From CAIZGX01 sp046048875 (lineage in GTDB: Bacteria; Bacteroidota; Bacteroidia; Flavobacteriales_D; Sanyastnellaceae): 64,000 bases of DNA. The stretch lies in NCBI GenBank assembly GCA_046048875.1, contig JBJOFG010000014.1, positions 62,001-126,000 on the forward strand, written 5' to 3'. This document shows, in pieces, positions 59,201-64,000 of the stretch; within the stretch, counting starts at the first letter, position 1; every line of letters begins with the position of its first letter. The notes under the pieces were generated by a model that worked only from the letters and a program-made list of their open reading frames with translations, did not search any database and was not told the DNA's origin. The translations under genes and the position numbers were made by a program.

Positions 59201-59478
59201 CAGATAACTTCCAAGTCATTGGGTTTTTCGATATCGGAAGTGCTTGGACTGGAAAAAGTCCGTACGACGATGCGAATGATTTCAATACCATAACAGTCAC
59301 ACAGTCGCCCGTGACCGTTCAACTGAGAAGCAACAAGGAGCCGATCATTTACGGATATGGTTTCGGATTGCGTTCGAAAGTATTGGGATACCACATGCGC
59401 GCCGATTGGGCATGGGGAGTAGACGACAGTACGGTTATGCCTCGGGTATTTTACTTGTCGTTAAACCTAGATTTCTAG
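56266..59478 (+). CDS. Outer-membrane TolB-propeller/barrel protein with degenerate peptidase domain
   Basis: This 1070-residue exported protein has a signal peptide (about 1-25, FLFMLFLLNAMAGQCQ), a peptidase MA-like domain (about 30-260), TolB/PD40 propeller repeats (LAWHPNGQVLSYV, MKYAPDGKKLVLSGT, DPVFSADGSTIYFSSNRG; about 360-500) and a C-terminal BamA-like beta-barrel (from about 680, ending FYLSLNLDF). The peptidase domain keeps the third-ligand motif WFSEGVIRY (about 180), but the HEXXH helix reads REQIAMGLSR, so it is not expected to be an active zinc protease. The ATG at 56266 is chosen by signal peptide position. It may work in outer-membrane assembly or surface display. Confidence 0.85.
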   Translation: MIRGKGPTFYFLFMLFLLNAMAGQCQFYRGSNVSFGKNRVQHKPFDWSFFPGEHFEVYYYQGGQQIAERALLYCEQEKTRLQKFFNVQLDDKIQVVCFNKQSEFRQSNLGLSDEESASIGGATNILGNKMFVYFEGTDLQLREQIAMGLSRIMYLQLMYGGDWRSVVRGNNRIAIPTWFSEGVIRYAALKEQRLSERAAEDWFAQARYPNIHRLTGRQAELVGHSFWSYIGSIYGENVVLGILNMTQLFHGTDGGFQYVIGRNTETVVGDYKRFIEQGRDLGKVEEELTNLHVKRKKFQFLEPELVGKFKNQYLHVTPSNDHLQWAYTMHYKGEYTVYIYDTETKVKTKVARGDFRSDRIPDESTPQLAWHPNGQVLSYVTEKNGKLFWNTYQLETKAKSSKELFQIEKILSMKYAPDGKKLVLSGTQNGKTNICLLPITANVPQKLTDDNFDDIDPVFSADGSTIYFSSNRGNHLGLNYHDSIHSDDPNFHIYKLKLTDDYKNDDLIQLTNSKYSDRKLAVAKDNKIQFIRNKVLYDERCSVYRDSAIASIDTTIHYRYFNVTEVLQKSNRFTKDYFIGSDFKEGIWITEELGVPFANDVNLVNDRAIEIEGDESQPEKEKAPYSEMIWFPKKKDATRIDTENFTFPGDKKRQQESLKQAELLTQLTKIQIPKAKNYMVNYTTSYVQSTVDNQFASSFYQNYTGPTSISPGFSGFFKVGISDLMEDYKLTAGVRLAANFNNSDFGLSFENLKNRWDKKISLQRQGQEIAQQYASIRVQTYSLTHEWKYPFTETSAIKLTAVGRNDRMVVLSSDPYTASYKNQNEWNIGGKAEYIFDNTYIKGLNYRTGTRFKAWGEHFRQPNKWKEDNSIYVVGFDFRHYQPIHRDLTFAFRLCGSSSFGDYKVVNYLGGVDNWLGQKVDNSVLVSATQGYTFQAFAGPLRGFYVNARNGNNFVLSNSELRLPLFRYLSNRSIKSDFADNFQVIGFFDIGSAWTGKSPYDDANDFNTITVTQSPVTVQLRSNKEPIIYGYGFGLRSKVLGYHMRADWAWGVDDSTVMPRVFYLSLNLDF

Positions 59479-59479
59479 G

Positions 59480-60505
59480 TTATTTCAAATTCCAAATAGT
59501 GTACGCCAACGTGTGTCCAACAGCTTTTAATGTTGGCTTGCTAATTACACTCATGTTATCGGCGTGGGTGTGATGTGAACTTCCAAATTCGAATTGTGTT
59601 CCCATGTAATTAGGGCGCATATCTACAATGTCTAACGATGGAATATTCGCTTGAATCATGAATACATGGTCATCTATAATTCCTGCGGTTTCTTCGTTTT
59701 GGAAATATTCGCCGTACCCAAGCTTTGCAGCATTGCCCCAAATGCGATTCACGGCATTTTCAGCCGACTGCATAGAGTATCCTTCTTTGTTGAATCGAGC
59801 CCCTTCAGCGCCAACCATATCAAGAAGAACAGCGTAGCGCATGGTGCGTTGTGGTTTTTGATTCGCCCACAACTGAGAACCCAAACACCAAGACAGTGCA
59901 TCGTTTTCACCATCAGGAGCCCATTCAGGTTTTCCTCCGTCTTCACTGTCAAACAGAATGAAATCAATTCCAATGTCAGCAGGTAAATCTTTAGAGATAC
60001 GTGCTAACTCTAACAAAACACCCACACCGCTTGCACCGTCATTGGCGCCATCGATTGGTTGCTTGTGTTTCGCAGGATCTGGATCCTTATCGCCATACGG
60101 ACGGCTGTCCCAGTGAGCAGCTAATACAATGCGCTTCGTGGCACTTGGATGAACGGCTGCAATAATGTTGCGTACGGGAGTACTTCCTCCTTCCCAATTC
60201 GGCATAGAGCCTACTTGTTCTTTAACGGTGCAGTTGTAACTTTTGAATTTTTGAATGAGCCAATTACCGCATGCTGCGTGGTTTGCATTGCCTGGGACAC
60301 GCGGTCCGAATGCAACTTGCTTTTGAATGAAAGCATAACAGCTATCGGTCATGAAATCTGCAGGTTCTAGAATCGCTTCAGTTTCTGTGGTGTTGTTTGC
60401 TTCGCTCTTTGATTTATTGAAATATTTTTCTAAAGTCACGAACAGAAAGCTGCCCACGAAGAGGACAATCAGCACAATGGCTATAATCTTTTTATTATTT
60501 CTCAT
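59480..60505 (-). CDS. M28-family peptidase / glutaminyl cyclase-like protein
   Basis: This 341-residue protein has an N-terminal membrane anchor or signal (KIIAIVLIVLFVGSFLFV). The M28 zinc-peptidase core resembles bacterial glutaminyl cyclases: AAHWDSRPYGDKD (about residue 130), PIDGANDGASGVGVLLELAR (about 150) with the ANDGASG metal motif, LFDSEDGG (about 185) and SHHTHADNMSVI near the C-terminus. It probably forms pyroglutamate on exported proteins in the periplasm, a modification common in Bacteroidota (inference). It overlaps the cysS 3' end by 11 bases and converges with the propeller gene without a terminator. Confidence 0.88.
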   Translation of the reverse strand: MRNNKKIIAIVLIVLFVGSFLFVTLEKYFNKSKSEANNTTETEAILEPADFMTDSCYAFIQKQVAFGPRVPGNANHAACGNWLIQKFKSYNCTVKEQVGSMPNWEGGSTPVRNIIAAVHPSATKRIVLAAHWDSRPYGDKDPDPAKHKQPIDGANDGASGVGVLLELARISKDLPADIGIDFILFDSEDGGKPEWAPDGENDALSWCLGSQLWANQKPQRTMRYAVLLDMVGAEGARFNKEGYSMQSAENAVNRIWGNAAKLGYGEYFQNEETAGIIDDHVFMIQANIPSLDIVDMRPNYMGTQFEFGSSHHTHADNMSVISKPTLKAVGHTLAYTIWNLK

Positions 60506-61961
60506 GGGTCCAGGTAGTTCCTTCTTTTGAATCTTGAAGTTGAATGTTTATAGCTTTTAATTCGTCACGAATTAAATCGGAAGTCGCGAAGTCTCTTTTC
60601 GCTTTCGCTTCTGCACGCAAGCGAATAATCACTTGCATCAAATCGTTCGAAATGTCATTTGAAGCACCTGTAGCTTCAGCCTGAAGACCGAGCACATCGA
60701 ACACAAATCCTTTCACTAATTTTTGAAGTCGCTCAATATCTGCTTGTGTCAATTGAATCTTCTTGTCAACGCACGAGTTTATCACCTTCACAGCTTCGAA
60801 CAAATGCGAAATAAGAATGGGAGTGTTGAAGTCATCGCTCATGGCTTCGTAGCAATTCTTTTCCAGTTCATTTAAGTCATATGAACTTGATTCACTTGCT
60901 ACAAGTGTGTCAACTTTTTCCACAGCTTGCATCAAACGCTCGAATCCCTTCTCTGCTGCTTTCAACGCTTCGTTACTGAAGTCCAAGGTACTTCTGTAAT
61001 GGGCTTGCTGCATGAAGAAGCGAACGACCATGGGTGAAAATCCTTTTTCCAAAAGTTCGTGTGAACCCGAAAACAATTCGTGTGGAAGGAATGAATTCCC
61101 CAATGACTTCGACATTTTTTGTCCGTTAACAGTAAGCATGTTTGCATGCATCCAATAGCGAACAGGAGCCTTTCCGCAACATGCAGAATTCTGAGCCACT
61201 TCCGATTCATGGTGTGGGAATTTTAAATCCATACCGCCTCCATGAATGTCGAACTCTTCGCCCAAATACTTTGTGCTCATGGCAGAGCATTCCAAATGCC
61301 AGCCAGGGAATCCCACTCCCCATGGAGAAGACCAACGCATAATGTGTTCAGGAGATGCAGATTTCCACAAAGCAAAATCAGCGAAGAAACGCTTCTCTTC
61401 TTGTCCGTCTAACTCTCTTGTGTTCTCTAACAATTCATCTACGTTTCTTCCGCTTAATTCACCGTACGGAAAAACATCTTTGTATTTCTTCACGTCGAAA
61501 TAAACACTTCCGTTTACTTCGTAGGCATATCCATTTTTAATGATTTCTTCAATCATGGCAATCTGCTCCATGATGTGTCCTGTTGCGCTTGGCTCTATAC
61601 TCGGCGGATGATTGTTAAACGCGCGCATCATGTCGTGGAAATACATGGTGTATTTCTGAACGATTTCCATCGGTTCCACTTGTTCCAATTTCGCTTGCGC
61701 ACCAATGCGATCTACACCTTCATCAAACTCGGTTGTGATGTGTCCAACGTCTGTAATGTTTCGAACATAACGTACCTTGTAGCCAAGAAACGAAAGGTAT
61801 CTATAAACCGTATCGAACGTCACAAAGGTTCTACAATTTCCTAAGTGTGCGTAATTGTAAACTGTAGGACCGCACACATACATTCCAACGAATTGTTTGT
61901 GAAGGGGAGTGAACTTTTCTTTCGCTCGTGTAAGACTATTGTAAATGAACAAATCAACCAT
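60495..61961 (-). CDS. cysS: Cysteinyl-tRNA synthetase
   Basis: This 488-residue class I synthetase charges tRNA-Cys. It shows the zinc-Cys and HIGH-equivalent region MYVCGPTVYNYAHLGNCR (about 27-44), WHLECSAMS with the other zinc ligands (about 228) and the KMSKS loop NGQKMSKSLGNSF (about 284). The C-terminal helical DALR-like domain is present. The start ATG 61961 is chosen since it lies four bases after a TTTCTTTG promoter-like element and begins the conserved N-terminus; the longer start (62003) reads through that element. It is co-transcribed with the M28 gene, whose start overlaps its end. Confidence 0.96.
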   Translation of the reverse strand: MVDLFIYNSLTRAKEKFTPLHKQFVGMYVCGPTVYNYAHLGNCRTFVTFDTVYRYLSFLGYKVRYVRNITDVGHITTEFDEGVDRIGAQAKLEQVEPMEIVQKYTMYFHDMMRAFNNHPPSIEPSATGHIMEQIAMIEEIIKNGYAYEVNGSVYFDVKKYKDVFPYGELSGRNVDELLENTRELDGQEEKRFFADFALWKSASPEHIMRWSSPWGVGFPGWHLECSAMSTKYLGEEFDIHGGGMDLKFPHHESEVAQNSACCGKAPVRYWMHANMLTVNGQKMSKSLGNSFLPHELFSGSHELLEKGFSPMVVRFFMQQAHYRSTLDFSNEALKAAEKGFERLMQAVEKVDTLVASESSSYDLNELEKNCYEAMSDDFNTPILISHLFEAVKVINSCVDKKIQLTQADIERLQKLVKGFVFDVLGLQAEATGASNDISNDLMQVIIRLRAEAKAKRDFATSDLIRDELKAINIQLQDSKEGTTWTHEK

Positions 61962-61965
61962 ACTG

Positions 61966-61973
61966 CAAAGAAA
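61966..61973 (-). promoter_or_regulatory. TTTCTTTG -7-like element of cysS
   Basis: It differs from TAnnTTTG at one position and ends four bases before the cysS ATG. No -33 was recognised. Confidence 0.35.
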
Positions 61974-61987
61974 CGAAGACGAAATAA

Positions 61988-62014
61988 AAAAAGCCTCATT
62001 CACTGAGGCTTTTT
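61988..62014 (-). terminator. Terminator after the threonine-dehydrogenase-like gene
   Basis: A perfect 11-bp stem AAAAAGCCTCA / TGAGGCTTTTT with a five-base loop (TTCAC) lies 22 bases beyond the leftward gene ending at 62036. Confidence 0.85.
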
Positions 62015-62035
62015 ATAAGACTATTGGAAGGTATA

Positions 62036-62986
62036 TTAAACTTTTTTCGCAATTTCTTCAAGCATGGTTGAAACCAAACGCGGCATCGGGTATTCAATCT
62101 CCCAGCCCCAATCGTTCTTCGCAGAAGAATCGTCAATGCTGTTTGGCCATGAATCGGCAAGGCCTTGACGAAAATCGGGTGCATAACTAATTTCAAATCC
62201 AGGTAAATGTTTTTGAATTTCTTCAGCCAGTTGTTTCGGTGTGAAGCTTATTCCTGCTAAGTTGTAGGCACTTCGAATTTTAATCTTTTCAGCATCTGAT
62301 TCCATCAACTGAATGGTTGCGCGTATAGCGTCTTCCATCATCATCATTGGAAGCTCAGTGTTTTCCGAAAGGAACGAAGTGTATTTGTTTTCCTTCAACG
62401 CCGAATAAAAAATATCTACAGCGTAGTCAGTTGTTCCTCCGCCCGGAGCAGAGCGGTGTCCGATTAAACCAGGGTAACGCAGGCTGCGCACATCAACGCC
62501 GTACTTCATGAAATAATATTCGCACCATCTTTCACCGGCCAACTTTGAAATTCCATAAACCGAAGAAGGCTCCATGACTGTGGTCTGAGGCGTTTGATCT
62601 GCAGGAGTAGTTGGTCCGAAAGCGGCGATGGAACTTGGCCAAAACAAACGGAATTTAAATTCTTTCGCGAGCTCAAGAATATTCAAAAGCCCTTCCATAT
62701 TCAGCTTCCACGCATACATCGGATTCTTTTCACCGGTTGCGCTTAACAAAGCGGCCAACTGATAAACTTCAGTTACAGCATGATCTTGAACGCATGCACG
62801 CAACGCTTCTGCGTCTAGCACATTCAATTGAACATAAGGCCCATCTTCTGAAGAAACGGATTCTACGGGTTGAATATCGGCTCCAATCACATTGTGTTGT
62901 CCCAACTTCGAACGAAGGGCCATCACAAGCTCAATGCCTATCTGTCCTCTACAGCCAATAACCAACGCTTTTCTATTCGTGCTCAT
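62036..62986 (-). CDS. L-threonine 3-dehydrogenase-like NAD-dependent epimerase-family protein
   Basis: This 316-residue extended-SDR protein has the NAD loop VIGCRGQIGIEL (about residue 9), LNVLDAEAL, YQLAALLSATGEKNP, the catalytic Ser/Thr region FWPSSIAAFGPTTP (about 115) and YGISKLAGERW (catalytic Tyr/Lys, about 142). This is the pattern of the SDR-type L-threonine 3-dehydrogenase that yields 2-amino-3-ketobutyrate. No glycine C-acetyltransferase is next to it. A TATTTTTG promoter element lies 16 bases before the ATG, divergent from the queA promoter. Confidence 0.87.
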   Translation of the reverse strand: MSTNRKALVIGCRGQIGIELVMALRSKLGQHNVIGADIQPVESVSSEDGPYVQLNVLDAEALRACVQDHAVTEVYQLAALLSATGEKNPMYAWKLNMEGLLNILELAKEFKFRLFWPSSIAAFGPTTPADQTPQTTVMEPSSVYGISKLAGERWCEYYFMKYGVDVRSLRYPGLIGHRSAPGGGTTDYAVDIFYSALKENKYTSFLSENTELPMMMMEDAIRATIQLMESDAEKIKIRSAYNLAGISFTPKQLAEEIQKHLPGFEISYAPDFRQGLADSWPNSIDDSSAKNDWGWEIEYPMPRLVSTMLEEIAKKV

Positions 62987-63002
62987 AGTTAAAAAATGTT
63001 TT

Positions 63003-63010
63003 CAAAAATA
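63003..63010 (-). promoter_or_regulatory. TATTTTTG -7 element of the threonine-dehydrogenase-like gene
   Basis: A perfect minus-strand TAnnTTTG match lies 16 bases before ATG 62986 and only two bases from the oppositely directed queA element. Confidence 0.55.
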
Positions 63011-63012
63011 GG

Positions 63013-63020
63013 TATTTTCG
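63013..63020 (+). promoter_or_regulatory. TATTTTCG -7-like element of queA
   Basis: It differs from TAnnTTTG at one position and ends four bases before the queA ATG. Confidence 0.4.
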
Positions 63021-63024
63021 CGCC

Positions 63025-64000
63025 ATGGCAATTCCACAAATTGAAATTGAAGATTTCAATTACACACTTCCTGAAGATCGCATTCGTGTTATTCCTTTGG
63101 AAGACCGAGCGGCGGCTAAATTATTGGTCTTCGAGAACGGTGAAATAACCGATGCTGTTTTTTCGAAGCTTCCAGCTTTTTTGAAGAAAGGAGATCTCTT
63201 GATTTCGAATAATTCAAAAGTTATTCCAGCCCGCATTGTCTTTCAAAAGGAATCAGGTGCCTTCATAGAAATCATGTGTCTTGCGCCTTTCGGAATATCT
63301 TATACAGAGGCTTTTTCATCACATGAACATGTTTCTTTCACCGCTTACATTGGAAATTCCAAACGTTGGAAAGAAGGGAAATTGGAAATGAAAATTATGT
63401 GGAAAGGTTCATACGAAAGCGTGTTCATAGAACGTAGGGGCACCGAAAAAGATGCCTTTGTAGTTGAATTCAGTTGGAACTTCCATGCGGTGTTTTCTGA
63501 GGTTATTGAGGCCATTGGACAAGTTCCCTGGCCGCCTTACTTTCAAAGAAAGCCAGTGGCGAATGACAAGGATAGATACCAAACCGTCTTTGCGAAAACA
63601 GAGGGATCCGTTGCGGCTCCAACTGCGGGATTGCATTACACCAAAGAAGTTCTTCAGGCCTTGTCAGATGCCGGCGTAGATCAAAAGGAAGTATGTCTGC
63701 ATGTGGGTGCTGGAACATTCAAGCCTGTTTCGGCTGATCGCATCGAAGATCATGAGATGCATGCGGAATTTTTTGAAGTTACACGCGATTGTATTCAAGC
63801 CATTTTGGATTGTGAAGGAAGAGTTATTGCAGCCGGTACAACTTCTATGCGAACTCTTGAGAGTTTGTATTGGCTCGGTGTTCGCGTTTTAGAGGGAAAG
63901 AACACAGACTTCATAGCCCAGTGGGAACCTTATGTCTCAGAAGTGAAATATTCCAAAGAAGAGGCGCTATTGGCTTTATTAAAACACCTCGATGAGACGA
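63025..64000 (+). CDS. queA: S-adenosylmethionine:tRNA ribosyltransferase-isomerase, N-terminal part
   Basis: The frame is open to the right edge and holds 325 codons. The protein begins with DFNYTLPEDRIRVIPLEDR and continues with LLISNNSKVIPARI (about residue 71), the QueA hallmarks. Later motifs are EGSVAAPTAGLHYTKEVL (about 192), VCLHVGAGTFKPVSADRIEDHEMHAE (from about 220; shown here only as family evidence) and VIAAGTTSMRTLESL. It adds the epoxycyclopentandiol moiety of queuosine to tRNA. The truncated end lies beyond the window. The ATG is four bases after a promoter-like element. Confidence 0.94.
   Translation, partial: MAIPQIEIEDFNYTLPEDRIRVIPLEDRAAAKLLVFENGEITDAVFSKLPAFLKKGDLLISNNSKVIPARIVFQKESGAFIEIMCLAPFGISYTEAFSSHEHVSFTAYIGNSKRWKEGKLEMKIMWKGSYESVFIERRGTEKDAFVVEFSWNFHAVFSEVIEAIGQVPWPPYFQRKPVANDKDRYQTVFAKTEGSVAAPTAGLHYTKEVLQALSDAGVDQKEVCLHVGAGTFKPVSADRIEDHEMHAEFFEVTRDCIQAILDCEGRVIAAGTTSMRTLESLYWLGVRVLEGKNTDFIAQWEPYVSEVKYSKEEALLALLKHLDET

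Overview
The window (64 kb, roughly 40% GC by eye) reads as a chromosomal segment of a Bacteroidota member, most likely Flavobacteriales (inference). Evidence: repeated TAnnTTTG promoter elements with little Shine-Dalgarno sequence, type IX secretion (T9SS) type A and type B sorting domains on several surface proteins, a PID-CTERM/exosortase pair, a TonB-dependent receptor with an N-terminal carboxypeptidase-like domain, and the local gene set (octanoyltransferase, TerC, DUF3109, RadA, bacilliredoxin, RNase R). No rRNA, IS element, prophage or CRISPR array is visible. Coding density is very high and no gene-free stretch exceeds about 250 bases.

Layout. 1-8.4 kb: surface-glycan region. A truncated exosortase-like gene and a tiny PID-CTERM protein run leftward. 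Divergent from them is a Wzc-type tyrosine autokinase with a (Tyr-Gly)n tail, followed by a tightly coupled cassette: GT2 glycosyltransferase, GNAT acetyltransferase, SpsF-like cytidylyltransferase, class III aminotransferase, SDR and DUF4910 protein. 8.4-15.5 kb: housekeeping genes (PGI/PMI, lipB, terC, DUF3109, OmpA-like, DUF72, anmK). 15.6-32 kb: secreted and surface proteins (PLD/lamin-tail protein, TonB-dependent receptor, lamin-tail protein, a 2606-residue adhesin with 15 Ig-like repeats), then a sigma factor overlapping a gene for a membrane-anchored PKD/gliding-CTD protein. 32-38.7 kb: radA, bacilliredoxin and an rnr-selU-selD operon. 38.7-44.7 kb: an array of mini-hairpins, a strong promoter and a 1928-residue MopE-type T9SS protein. 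44.7-50.4 kb: small accessory genes, a MerR/SDR divergon, a DUF4143 ATPase, a Fic toxin with VbhA-type antitoxin, and tRNA-Asn. 50.5-55.6 kb: rseP, tRNA-Leu, an arsenic-resistance operon (arsR-DUF6428-acr3-arsC), DUF1003 and DUF1801 genes. 55.6-64 kb: MBL hydrolase, a TolB-propeller/barrel protein with a degenerate peptidase domain, an M28 cyclase-like enzyme, cysS, a threonine-dehydrogenase-like gene and the start of queA.

How it fits together. The left end looks like a capsule/exopolysaccharide export and glycan-modification locus coupled to an exosortase. The middle is dominated by T9SS cargo. The most unusual signals are non-coding. First, TAnnTTTG elements repeatedly end exactly four bases before the start codon, which predicts leaderless mRNAs. 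Second, an array of eight TCAT-spaced 9-11 nt mini-hairpins follows a GNAT gene. Third, several terminators carry a CUUCGG loop in the sense of the gene they end, and one terminator stem abuts the next gene's promoter.
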